From DASSJT01 sp963715025 (GTDB taxonomy: Bacteria; Actinomycetota; Actinomycetes; Actinomycetales; Dermatophilaceae), in NCBI GenBank assembly GCA_963715025.1, contig CAVQQQ010000002.1:1116001-1180000 (forward strand): a stretch of DNA of 64,000 nt, written 5' to 3'. The notes below the pieces were generated by a model that did not search any database, was not told where the DNA came from, and saw nothing but the letters and a program-made list of their open reading frames with translations. Positions 24,391 through 32,411 of the stretch are shown one piece after another (the first letter of the stretch is position 1; every line of letters starts with the position of its first letter). A program made the position numbers and the translations under genes.

Positions 24391-24406
24391 TCAGGGTAGG
24401 CCCTGA
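24391..24406. terminator. Short hairpin after DUF3097 gene
   Basis: TCAGGG-TAGG-CCCTGA forms a six-base-pair hairpin 27 bases after the DUF3097 stop. No T-tract follows, so its role as a terminator is only tentative. Confidence 0.3.
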
Positions 24407-24495
24407 TCGCCCCCTGAGCGCACCCCGAAAGCCGGACTTTCCCCCTCTCCCGTGCGTTTCACTGGAAACAAGACCACTCACATGGAGGACCACGC

Positions 24496-25020
24496 ATGAC
24501 CGACTCGACCAGCCAGCCTCAGGATTCGCAGGCTCCGCAGGCCCAGCCCGAGGCGCCGCAGGCGCCGCCGGAGGCCCCGTACCCCGGACCGCAGGACACC
24601 TTCGGCCAGACGCCCTACCCACAGAGCCCGCCGCCCAGCGGACCCGTCTACTCCTCACCGCAGGCCGAGCCGCTGACGCCGGACCAGGAGCGCAGCTGGG
24701 CGACGCTCTCGCACGTGATCCCGGCGGCCGTCTTCTTCATCAGCGGCGGCACGCTCGGTTTCGTCGCTGCCCTCGTGATGTACCTGCTCTTCAAGGACCG
24801 CGGTCCCTTCGTCCGAGCTGCCTCCGCGGCCTCGCTCAACCTGCAGATCATCACGGGAATCGTGCTGCTGATCTCGATACCCCTCATGTTCCTGCTCGTC
24901 GGCTTCGTCACCGCGGCCGCAGCGTGGGTCTTCGCCATCGTGATCCACATCATCGCGGCGAGCAAGGCCAACGCCGGGGAGTGGTACCAGCCCCCGCTGA
25001 CGCCGAAGTTCGTCAGCTGA
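24496..25020 (+). CDS. DUF4870 (Tic20-like) membrane protein
   Basis: 174 aa, with GGAGG eight bases before the ATG. The first 60 residues are Pro/Gln/Ala-rich and cytoplasmic. After the conserved entry LTPDQERSWATLSHVIP there are three hydrophobic helices (about residues 75-95, 110-130 and 135-155), the layout of DUF4870 proteins distantly related to Tic20. The motif KDRGPFVRAASAASLNLQI matches the conserved loop. The cellular role of the family is not known. The gene is convergent with hemW and ends in a shared bidirectional hairpin. Confidence 0.85.
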   Translation: MTDSTSQPQDSQAPQAQPEAPQAPPEAPYPGPQDTFGQTPYPQSPPPSGPVYSSPQAEPLTPDQERSWATLSHVIPAAVFFISGGTLGFVAALVMYLLFKDRGPFVRAASAASLNLQIITGIVLLISIPLMFLLVGFVTAAAAWVFAIVIHIIAASKANAGEWYQPPLTPKFVS

Positions 25021-25024
25021 GCAC

Positions 25025-25067
25025 GTGCGCCGGCTCCTCAGGCCGCAAGCCCGAGGAGCCGGCGCAC
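25025..25067. terminator. Bidirectional terminator hairpin between DUF4870 and hemW genes
   Basis: Arms GTGCGCCGGCTCCTC and GAGGAGCCGGCGCAC pair perfectly over 15 bases with a 13-base loop. The hairpin lies four bases after the DUF4870 stop and overlaps the last codons and stop of hemW, which ends inside it at 25038. It lacks a strong T-tract in either direction, as is usual in high-GC actinobacteria. Confidence 0.75.
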
Positions 25068-26270
25068 GACTGTGTCTGCCAGCAGACGGCCCCGCCGCGT
25101 CAGCACGGCCCGCTCCCCCCGCAGGACCGCGGCGCCGTCGACGAGCCCGTCAGCGATGAGGCCGGCGACGGCCCTGCGGCCATCGACCCTCAGGTCGGCC
25201 AGGGGCAGGCCCTCCACGAGGCGCACCCCGAGGAGCACCCGCTCGTCGTACTGCTGTTCCGCCGTGAGCCGCTCCCGTCCCGCTGCCGGCGACGACCCGG
25301 CGGCCAGCCGGCCGGCATACCCGTTGGGGTGCTTCACGTTCCACCAGCGCACTCCGCCCACGTGGCTGTGCGCCCCCGGTCCAAGGCCCCACCAGTTGCC
25401 GTCCGACCAGTAGCCCACGTTGTGGCGGCACCGGCTGGCCTCGTCGCGTGCCCAGTTCGAGACCTCGTACCAGCCGAACCCTGCCGCAGACAGAACCTCG
25501 TCGGCCAGCTCGTACTTGGCCGCCTCGTCGTCGTCATCCGGGGCAGGCAGGAGTCCGCGCCGGACCTGTGCGGCCAGCTTCGTGCCCTCCTCCACAACCA
25601 GGGCGTAGGCGGATATGTGGTCGGGCTCCAGAGCCACCGCCGCCTCGAGGCTGGCCCGCCAGTCCTCGAGTGACTCGCCCGGGGTGCCGTAGATCAGGTC
25701 CACGCTCGTCTGCAGCCCGGCTCCTCGCGCGGCAGCCACGGCCTTGTCGACGTTGGCCGGGTTGTGCGTCCGGTCGAGGGTGCGCAGCACGTGCGGCACC
25801 GCCGACTGCATCCCGAGGGAGATCCGAGTGAAGCCACCGGCGGCCAGGACCTCGAGGCCAGCAGGGTCGACCGAATCAGGATTCGCCTCGGTGGTCACCT
25901 CGGCGCCCGGAGCCAGGCCAAAGACATCCTGTATGCCGTGGAGCAGGCGCGAGAGGTCCAGCGGGCTCAGCATCGTGGGGGTGCCGCCCCCGACGAAGAC
26001 GGTCCTGACCTCCGGTGCCCGGCCGGCCAGGACGCGGTCGGCGAGGGCGAGCTCGCGCAGGGCCGCGTCGGCGTAGGTGGCCACGCTGGCGCCCTCAGTG
26101 CCGAGCTCAGTCAGCGTGTAGGTGTTGAAGTCGCAGTAGCCGCACCGGACGGCGCAGAAGGGGACGTGGAGGTAGACCCCGAAGGGGTGTTCGTGCAGCC
26201 CGGAGAGCGCCGCGTCGGGCAGTTCGCCGGACGCGGGGGCGGGCTCGCCGTCGGGGAGGGCGCTGGGCAC
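25038..26270 (-). CDS. hemW: Radical SAM protein HemW (CPO III-like heme chaperone)
   Basis: 410 aa from the GTG at 26270 (PSALPDGEPAP); an ATG at 26336 would add 22 residues with no similarity. The radical-SAM cluster motif is HVPFCAVRCGYCDFNTY (Cys spacing 3 and 2), followed by the SAM-binding TVFVGGGTPTML and later GMQSAVPHVLRTLDR. The HemW C-terminal domain is present (LGPGAHSHVGGVRWWNVKHP). HemW resembles coproporphyrinogen dehydrogenase HemN but lacks its extra N-terminal residues and acts in heme delivery in other bacteria. It is upstream of lepA in many genomes; here a phosphatase gene lies between. Confidence 0.93.
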   Translation of the reverse strand: MPSALPDGEPAPASGELPDAALSGLHEHPFGVYLHVPFCAVRCGYCDFNTYTLTELGTEGASVATYADAALRELALADRVLAGRAPEVRTVFVGGGTPTMLSPLDLSRLLHGIQDVFGLAPGAEVTTEANPDSVDPAGLEVLAAGGFTRISLGMQSAVPHVLRTLDRTHNPANVDKAVAAARGAGLQTSVDLIYGTPGESLEDWRASLEAAVALEPDHISAYALVVEEGTKLAAQVRRGLLPAPDDDDEAAKYELADEVLSAAGFGWYEVSNWARDEASRCRHNVGYWSDGNWWGLGPGAHSHVGGVRWWNVKHPNGYAGRLAAGSSPAAGRERLTAEQQYDERVLLGVRLVEGLPLADLRVDGRRAVAGLIADGLVDGAAVLRGERAVLTRRGRLLADTVVRRLLGLAA

Positions 26271-26376
26271 GGGGATATTCTCGCAAGTCCCTTGCGGCGA
26301 CCTGCCAACAGGAGTAGAACGAGTGTGCGCAGCCACCTCGGTGGAGGCGTCGGACAGGATTTCGGTTCTGTTCGTG

Positions 26377-26411
26377 GAGGGCCTCGGAAACTCATACTTT
26401 CCGAGGCCCTC
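26377..26411. other. Perfect 14-bp hairpin between divergent hemW and phosphatase genes
   Basis: GAGGGCCTCGGAAA and TTTCCGAGGCCCTC pair completely around a seven-base loop CTCATAC. It lies between the starts of hemW (26270, minus) and the phosphatase gene (26512, plus), where a terminator would not be expected. It may sit in the leader of one gene or end a small transcript. No protein frame explains it. Confidence 0.55.
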
Positions 26412-26511
26412 ACCTTTGCCCGGCGTGTCGACGGGCGCCCTGGTGTTCTGTCGGGGCGAGACTCAGTCGGCCGGTCGCCGGGCTGTGACCGGCGTCGCCT
26501 ATGGTCGAGGG

Positions 26512-27324
26512 ATGGGAACGACGACCGCGCGCTGGATCGACCTGGACGGTGTGCGCAACATGCGCGACGTCGGGGGGCTGCCAACCTCGCAGGGCCGGGT
26601 GACCAAACCGGGTCGTCTGCTGCGTTCGGACAACCTCCAGACGCTCACCGCGCGCGACGTGGAGCGGCTGACCGGCGAGCTGGGCGTCACCGACATCGTC
26701 GACCTGCGCACCGACATCGAGCTCCACCTCGAGGGTCCGGGCCCCCTGATGCGGGCCACCGCCCTCACGCACCATCACCACTCGCTGTTCGCGGACGAGC
26801 GGGCCGACGGCGCCGAGCGCGTTCGCGAAACCACCCGACGGGCGCTGGCGCTGCCGTGGACCCGGGAGCGGCCGGCCCGGGCTGCCGACGAGGACCGGGA
26901 CTTCTGGGCGCGGCACTATCTCGGCTACCTCACCGGTCGGCCCGACTCAGTCTCGGCGGCCCTCAGGGCAGTGGCATCCAGCCAGGGTGCAGTCGTCGTG
27001 CACTGTGCTGCGGGGAAGGACCGCACCGGAACGGTCGTCGGTCTGGCCCTGGCCGTTGCCGGGGTGCCGCGGGAGGAGATCGTGGCCGACTACGTGGCCA
27101 CCAGCGAGCGGCTGGAAGCCGTGCTCGGGCACCTCAGCCAGCGGCCGGCATACGCCGACCACCTCCGTGGCCAGCCCATCGAGGAGCAGCTGCCGCGGGC
27201 CGAGAGCATGGAACAGCTGCTCGGAGCGCTCGATGCCGAGTTCGGCGGCACGGCGGGGTGGCTGCGGGCGCAGGGGTGGTCGGACGACGAGGTCGCCAGG
27301 CTACGCGCCAAGCTGCTGGACTAG
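26512..27324 (+). CDS. Tyrosine-protein phosphatase (Y_phosphatase3 type)
   Basis: 270 aa from the ATG at 26512, the family-like start (ARWIDLDGVRNMRDVGGLP). The catalytic P-loop VVHCAAGKDRTGTVVGLALA has the nucleophilic Cys and the Arg of C-x5-R. The DLRTDIE strand and the C-terminal helix region are also present. The family removes phosphate from tyrosine residues or phosphoinositides; substrates in actinobacteria are mostly unknown. It is divergent from hemW and convergent with lepA. No signal peptide is seen, so it is cytoplasmic or exported by another route. Confidence 0.9.
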   Translation: MGTTTARWIDLDGVRNMRDVGGLPTSQGRVTKPGRLLRSDNLQTLTARDVERLTGELGVTDIVDLRTDIELHLEGPGPLMRATALTHHHHSLFADERADGAERVRETTRRALALPWTRERPARAADEDRDFWARHYLGYLTGRPDSVSAALRAVASSQGAVVVHCAAGKDRTGTVVGLALAVAGVPREEIVADYVATSERLEAVLGHLSQRPAYADHLRGQPIEEQLPRAESMEQLLGALDAEFGGTAGWLRAQGWSDDEVARLRAKLLD

Positions 27325-27359
27325 TCCTGGCCCGCCCGCCCGCTGACGCTTGCCTATTT

Positions 27360-27432
27360 CGACTTTGTCTGCACCAGGAGCGCATCTCCGCGCCATCGGA
27401 CGCCGCAGCCGCTCCTCCCGCATACAAAGTCG
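27360..27432. repeat. 73-base imperfect inverted repeat in the convergent gap before lepA
   Basis: Two 23-base arms (27360-27382 and 27410-27432) pair at 19 of 23 positions: CGACTTTGT, one mismatch, TGC, three mismatches, then AGGAGCG, against the complementary right arm. The 27-base centre is GC-rich. The element fills most of the 128-base gap between the convergent phosphatase and lepA genes. It could be a bidirectional terminator, a REP-like interspersed element or a structured RNA. Confidence 0.7.
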
Positions 27433-27452
27433 TGGGGGGATGTCGCTGCGGG

Positions 27453-29312
27453 CTATTTCTTCGTCTTCTCGGCGGCGCCGCCGCTGTCGGAGGAGAGAGC
27501 GGCGATGAAGGCCTCCTGGGGCACCTCGACGCGGCCCACCATCTTCATCCGCTTCTTGCCTTCCTTCTGCTTCTCGAGCAGCTTGCGCTTGCGGCTGATG
27601 TCGCCCCCGTAGCACTTCGCGAGGACGTCCTTGCGCATGGCCCGGATGTTCTCGCGGGCGATGATCCGGGACCCGATGGCCGCCTGGATGGGCACCTCGA
27701 ACTGCTGGCGCGGGATCAGCTCTTTGAGCTTGCCCGCCATCATGACGCCGTAGCCGTAGGCCTTGTCCTTGTGGACGATCGCCGAGAACGCGTCGACCGT
27801 CTCGCCCTGGAGCAGGATGTCGACCTTCACCAGGTCAGAAACCTGGTCTCCGTCGGGCTCGTAGTCGAGCGACGCGTAGCCGCGGGTGCGGGACTTGAGC
27901 TGGTCGAAGAAGTCGAACACGATCTCGGCGAGCGGCAGGCTGTAGCGCATCTCGACGCGGTCCTCGGACAGGTAGTCCATGCCGCGCAGGCTGCCCCGCT
28001 TCTGCTGGCAGAGCTCCATGATCGCCCCGATGAACTCGCTCGGCGCAAGGATCGTGGCGCGCACGATCGGCTCGCGAACCTCGGCCACCTTGCCTTCGGG
28101 GAACTCGCTGGGATTGGTGACGTGCACCTCTTTCCCGTCCTCCATGGTGACGTCGTAGACGACGTTGGGCTGGGTCGAGATCAGGTCGAGGTTGAACTCC
28201 CGCTCCAGGCGCTCGCGGACGATCTCGAGGTGGAGGAGTCCGAGGAACCCGCACCGGAAGCCGAAGCCCAGCGCCGCCGAGGTCTCCGGCTCGTAGACCA
28301 GGGCGGCGTCGTTGAGCTTGAGCCGGTCGAGGGCGTCGCGCAGGTCGGGGTAGTCGGATCCGTCGATCGGGTAGAGGCCGGAGAACACCATGGGTTTCGG
28401 ATGGCGGTAGCCCGCGAGGGCCGACGCGGCAGGCTTGGCCTGGTTGGTCACCGTGTCGCCGACGCGGGACTGTCGGACGTCCTTCACGCCGGTGATGAGG
28501 TAGCCGACCTCGCCGACTCCGAGGCCCTTGGACGGCGTCGGCTCGGGCGAGATGACCCCGATCTCCAGCAGCTCATGAGTAGCCTTGGTCGACATCATCT
28601 GGATGCGCTCACGCGGGCTCAGGGCACCGTCGATGACCCTCACATAGGTGACCACGCCGCGGTAGGTGTCGTAGACCGAGTCAAAGATCATGGCCCGGGC
28701 GGGGGCGTCCGCGTCGCCGACCGGCCCGGGGAACTGGCGCACGATCTCGTCGAGCAGCGGCTCGACGCCCTCCCCTGTCTTGCCCGACACCCTGAAGCAG
28801 TCTCGTGGGTCGCAGCCGATGAGGCCGGCCAGCTCCTCGGCATACTTCTCCGGCTGGGCAGCCGCCAGGTCGATCTTGTTGAGGACCGGGATGATGGTGA
28901 GCTCGTTCTCCATCGCCAGGTAGAGGTTGGCCAGCGTCTGGGCCTCGATGCCCTGGGCGGCGTCGACCAAGAGCACGGCGCCCTCGCAGGCGGCCAGCGA
29001 CCGCGACACCTCATAGGTGAAGTCGACGTGGCCCGGCGTGTCGATCATGTTGAGCGCGTACGTCTGGCCGGCGACCTCCCAGGGCATGCGCACGGCCTGG
29101 GACTTGATCGTGATGCCGCGCTCGCGCTCGATGTCCATGCGGTCGAGGTACTGCGCGCGCATGGCTCGCCCGTCGACCACACCCGTGATCTGCAGCATGC
29201 GATCGGCCAGCGTCGACTTGCCGTGGTCGATGTGGGCGATGATGCAGAAGTTCCGGATCAGGTCCGGCGGCGTCGCTGCGGGCTGCAGCGCGGTGCGGGC
29301 CAGGGGCGACAC
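27453..29312 (-). CDS. lepA: Translation elongation factor 4 (LepA)
   Basis: 619 aa from the GTG at 29312 (SPLARTALQPAATPP), the size expected for actinobacterial LepA; an ATG at 29363 would add 17 residues. The GTPase motifs are FCIIAHIDHGKSTLADRMLQ, DTPGHVDFTYEVSRSLAACE and NKIDLAAAQPEKY. The LepA-specific C-terminal domain ends RKRKLLEKQKEGKKRMKMVG. LepA binds ribosomes and affects translocation or initiation under stress. It is divergent from the M48 protease gene (29470) and convergent with the phosphatase. Confidence 0.96.
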   Translation of the reverse strand: MSPLARTALQPAATPPDLIRNFCIIAHIDHGKSTLADRMLQITGVVDGRAMRAQYLDRMDIERERGITIKSQAVRMPWEVAGQTYALNMIDTPGHVDFTYEVSRSLAACEGAVLLVDAAQGIEAQTLANLYLAMENELTIIPVLNKIDLAAAQPEKYAEELAGLIGCDPRDCFRVSGKTGEGVEPLLDEIVRQFPGPVGDADAPARAMIFDSVYDTYRGVVTYVRVIDGALSPRERIQMMSTKATHELLEIGVISPEPTPSKGLGVGEVGYLITGVKDVRQSRVGDTVTNQAKPAASALAGYRHPKPMVFSGLYPIDGSDYPDLRDALDRLKLNDAALVYEPETSAALGFGFRCGFLGLLHLEIVRERLEREFNLDLISTQPNVVYDVTMEDGKEVHVTNPSEFPEGKVAEVREPIVRATILAPSEFIGAIMELCQQKRGSLRGMDYLSEDRVEMRYSLPLAEIVFDFFDQLKSRTRGYASLDYEPDGDQVSDLVKVDILLQGETVDAFSAIVHKDKAYGYGVMMAGKLKELIPRQQFEVPIQAAIGSRIIARENIRAMRKDVLAKCYGGDISRKRKLLEKQKEGKKRMKMVGRVEVPQEAFIAALSSDSGGAAEKTKK

Positions 29313-29469
29313 GGGGAACGGGACCTCACGGGGAACGGTGGATGGATCGACACAGTCTCCCATGGCCCCAAGGCCGCGCAGGACGCGCCGCTGCGGTCGG
29401 GCGCGGGCTCGCGCTGCTGGTGCCATCGGTGACAATGGCTGCCGACACCACGCGAGAGGGGAATCAGCG

Positions 29470-30513
29470 ATGTCGCTGACCGGGCACCCCAGCACTCCAC
29501 AGCCGCAGGGGCCGGCGCCACATGACCCGTACGGCGGGTACCTGCTGCCGCCGGAGGGCCAGAAGGTGCCCCTGCGGCGGTTCATCCGCCACCCGCTCGA
29601 GATCCTGGCGCTGGCATTCGCCGTCCTCGGGTCCATGCTGCTGCTCCTCGTGGCCACCATCGAGGTGACCCAGGCCATCAACCAGCAGCGCGTGCCCGAC
29701 CCGTACGCGCTGATCCTGGTGCTGGCCCCCGTGGTGATCTACTTCGCGCGCGGGCAGCTGTACGCCCAGCAGCGCCTGCGCGGCGTGAAACTGAGCCCCA
29801 CGCAGTACCCCGAGGCCTACCAGATGGTCATCGAGGCGGCCCACCGCTTCGGCCTCAGCCAGCTTCCCGACGCCTACGTCGTACTTGGCAACGGCGTGAT
29901 CAACGCGGCCGCATCCGGGCACGGCTTCCGGCGATACATCTTCGTCTACAGCGACCTGTTCGAGGTGGGCGGCCGCGCGCGCAACCCCGAGGCGCTGCGG
30001 TTCATCATCGCCCACGAGGTGGGACATATCGCCGCCGGTCATGCGAGCTACTGGCGCCTGCTCGGCACGCTGGGCTCGCAGTGGATCCCGTTCCTCGGCT
30101 CGACCCTCAGCCGCGGGCAGGAGTACACCGCGGACAACTACGGCTACTTCGACTGCCCCCAGGGCAGCAGCGGGGCCATCGCCACGCTCGCGGCGGGCAA
30201 GTACCTGAACAACACCGTCGACGTCAACGCCCTGGCCGACCGCGCCGTCTCGGAGAAGGGGTTCTTCGTGTGGCTGGTCAATGCGCTGGCCTCCCACCCG
30301 GTGCTGGCATGGCGGGCCCACGCCCTGCGCGACCGGAGCCGGGCCGGCCACCTGCTCTGGCGGCCCCGTCACCAGCTCTGGACCCCATCCGGACCGGGTG
30401 TCCCCTACTTCCCCCCATCCGGTATGCCGGCCGGGCACCTTCCTGCAGACCGCACGGATTCTTCGCATGGCGACTCACCGGCATACCCGGTTCCGCAGGA
30501 AGGACGCCACTGA
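29470..30513 (+). CDS. M48-family membrane metallopeptidase
   Basis: 347 aa with AGAGGGG before the ATG at 29470. Two transmembrane helices lie near residues 48-70 (ILALAFAVLGSMLLLLVATI) and 80-95. The zinc-binding HEVGHIAAGH and the third ligand in EYTADNYG are complete, so the enzyme should be active. HtpX-like M48 proteases degrade damaged membrane proteins. The C-terminal 50 residues are Pro/Ser-rich and probably disordered. It is divergent from lepA. The 291 bases after the stop (30514-30804) hold no gene I can support. Confidence 0.88.
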   Translation: MSLTGHPSTPQPQGPAPHDPYGGYLLPPEGQKVPLRRFIRHPLEILALAFAVLGSMLLLLVATIEVTQAINQQRVPDPYALILVLAPVVIYFARGQLYAQQRLRGVKLSPTQYPEAYQMVIEAAHRFGLSQLPDAYVVLGNGVINAAASGHGFRRYIFVYSDLFEVGGRARNPEALRFIIAHEVGHIAAGHASYWRLLGTLGSQWIPFLGSTLSRGQEYTADNYGYFDCPQGSSGAIATLAAGKYLNNTVDVNALADRAVSEKGFFVWLVNALASHPVLAWRAHALRDRSRAGHLLWRPRHQLWTPSGPGVPYFPPSGMPAGHLPADRTDSSHGDSPAYPVPQEGRH

Positions 30514-30804
30514 TCCTCGGCCGCAAGACGGACACACCCGAGGAGTGGGGCAACTCGAGGGCGGCCATCGGCCAACAGGTTGCCGCGTTCGCCGGGTTCG
30601 CCACATCGGCAACCCGATCAGGCTGACCCAGGGCCGAATTCGAGCGCCTCTCGGAGGCTTCTTCACCGAGGTCCAGCGAGAGCTCGTGGCGGCCTCAGGC
30701 TCTATGGAGAGCGAGATCGACGGCCCCTGGTCTGCGGACCCGCCGTCCGGACTCTAGTGTCGGAACCGTAGAGCTGGCTGCCGTACCGGATCGGAGCGTA
30801 TGCC

Positions 30805-31272
30805 GTGTGCCACTACTGCGGGTGTCGCGAGATGCCATTGATCCGCGACTACATCGCGGAACACGAGCGGGCCACCAACTTGGGAGGCGACGCCGTACGC
30901 GCCATCGAGCGCGGTGACCTCGAGCTCGCGCAGCAGCTCCTTGCGGCCATGGCTGACGAACTGGTCTCGCACTGGCAGGGCGAGGAGAACGGGCTCTTCC
31001 GGGTCATGCAGCGGGACAACCTGTTCGCCGAGCACATCGCCCCGCTGGTGCGCGAGCATCGCGAGCTCGATGGGCTGCTGCGGACCGTCGACGTGAACGA
31101 TCCCGGCGACCAGGACCGCATCCGCGTGGCTGTCCTCGACCTCCACGATCACATCAGCAAGGAGGAGGACGGGCTGTTCCCTGCGTCGTTGACCGCGCTC
31201 AGCGGCGGGGACTGGGACTCGTCCATGGAGGCCTGGCAGCGGGCCCACCCGGACCGCCGCCCGATCGACTGA
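30805..31272 (+). CDS. Hemerythrin-domain protein with N-terminal CHYCGC motif
   Basis: 155 aa from a GTG at 30805. The start (CHYCGCRE) carries three cysteines. The hemerythrin domain then shows AEHERATN, HWQGEENGLFRVM, AEHIAPLVREHRELDGLL and LHDHISKEEDGLFPA, giving the expected set of His and Glu/Asp ligands for a di-iron site. The three-Cys head could bind an additional metal. It is a second hemerythrin protein in this window, unrelated in layout to the DUF2249 one. A toxin-like gene begins three bases after its stop. A role in O2, NO or redox sensing is inferred from the family. Confidence 0.82.
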   Translation: MCHYCGCREMPLIRDYIAEHERATNLGGDAVRAIERGDLELAQQLLAAMADELVSHWQGEENGLFRVMQRDNLFAEHIAPLVREHRELDGLLRTVDVNDPGDQDRIRVAVLDLHDHISKEEDGLFPASLTALSGGDWDSSMEAWQRAHPDRRPID

Positions 31273-31275
31273 CCC

Positions 31276-31833
31276 GTGGCGCCACCACACTGGACACAAC
31301 GGCTTGCCCGGATCGTCCGGGAGGCCGCCGGCGCGCCAGCATCCAGGTGGGGGCGCGCCCAGCCGCGGATCCCCGGGCCGGGGCGAACTCGACCAGCCGT
31401 ACGTGTCCCCTATCCGGGCGACTTCCACGGGACGCCAGACCTGTCATACGCGCCGCATCCCGATGGCGAGCCCGATCCCGGCGAGATCGTCTGGGCCTGG
31501 GTGCCCTTCGAGGAGGACCACGCCCTTGGCAAGGACCGCCCGGTGCTGATCGTGGGCAGGGACCGGGGATGGCTGCTCCTAGGCGACAACACATTGCGCG
31601 CACACACACCGCATCACACCCACACTGTGGCGATGTGCGATGGGCCGATGTGCCTGGTCGAAGCGTTCATCCTCTACGGCCTCCGTGCACATCACCGAGC
31701 GGTGATGATAAATGGGCCGAGATCACGAGCCCACCTGGGCCATCCTGAGGTTCGACCAGCGTGCCTCGGATATCGACATGCCCGGATCTGCCTCCACCGA
31801 CCTGAGCGTGCCCTGGTGGCCTCTCCCACGTGA
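31276..31833 (+). pseudogene. PemK/MazF-family toxin-like protein with replaced C-terminus
   Basis: The first about 100 residues match actinobacterial PemK/MazF-like proteins: a basic variable head, YPGDFHGTPDLSYAPHPDGE, PGEIVWAWVPFEEDHALGKD and RPVLIVGRDRGWLLLG. The family would continue with a conserved DHDRD-like segment and a C-terminal helix. Instead, from about 31580 the frame reads unrelated His-rich sequence and runs to a stop at 31831. The toxin fold is therefore incomplete. The break point is just upstream of a degenerate 114-base repeat, suggesting a rearrangement. No antitoxin gene is next to it. Start is a GTG three bases after the hemerythrin stop. Confidence 0.65.
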
Positions 31834-31840
31834 CTCAGCC
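31727..31840 (+). repeat. Degenerate direct repeat, left copy (flanks GH12 locus)
   Basis: This 114-base stretch is about three-quarters identical to 33842-33955. Shared blocks include CACCTGGGCCA, CGACCTGAG and CTCTCCCACGTG in the same order. It lies directly after the broken PemK/MazF gene. The 578 bases from here to the GH12 start carry no gene I can support. Confidence 0.55.
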
Positions 31841-31964
31841 GTGGTGGCCGGCCGGGATGCGGAGGTGCACGTGACCGGGCAGTTCCATCCGTGAGCACGG
31901 CCGCTCGCAGGGAAACCCAGGGACGTCCCTCGAGCTGTGAGAACGGGTACCGTGCCCCCGAATA

Positions 31965-32072
31965 CGGCGGATTCCCGTCACGGGATCGTCGGGAATCGGC
32001 GGCCCGGGGCGAGCGCAGCAAGCCCTCGCGGCGGCGGATTCCCGTCACCGAATCCTCGGGAGTGGGCGGTCC
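31965..32072 (+). repeat. Two tandem 40-base hairpin repeats, 67 bases apart
   Basis: CGGCGGATTCCCGTCAC starts at 31965 and again at 32032; both copies go on to a TCGGGA-N-T-N-GGCGG block. Each copy is also a dyad: in the first, GATTCCCG at 31970 pairs with CGGGAATC at 31990. They lie in the intergenic stretch upstream of the GH12 gene and have no coding explanation. Confidence 0.6.
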
Positions 32073-32411
32073 TGGACGAGCGCGGCGCGCCCCTCAGCGA
32101 CTGTCCCCGGCACGGGGCAGGTGGTACAAAGCCCCAGATCAGGGGCCGTTTTCGCCTGGTCCGGGCGTCTGACGTCGAGGTTCCCTTCGGCGTCCGGTCA
32201 CCGCCATGCCGCGAAGGTGTCGGCCGTTTGTCCGAACGCGCTCGCCCTGGCACGAGCGCACCATGTGGTCCTGCAGGAGATCGGTTGGCCCCTTGCAGAG
32301 TGTCCTGAATTCCGTGATGGTAGTGGCTTCGGTTCCGACCAACGCTTGGTGAGCAGGGGCCCGCACGCCGGCCGGTGACCACAAGGAGTAGTTGCCGTCA
32401 CAGGAGGCCCC

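Noticed and set aside
25764..29432. A plus-strand open frame of over 1200 codons antisense to hemW and lepA
   Set aside because: It is the mirror of high-GC codon bias in hemW, the phosphatase gap and lepA; its translation is low-complexity and has no family motifs.
30514..30804. Several short open frames after the M48 protease gene
   Set aside because: None has a convincing start, family motif or consistent codon pattern; the 291 bases are treated as non-coding.
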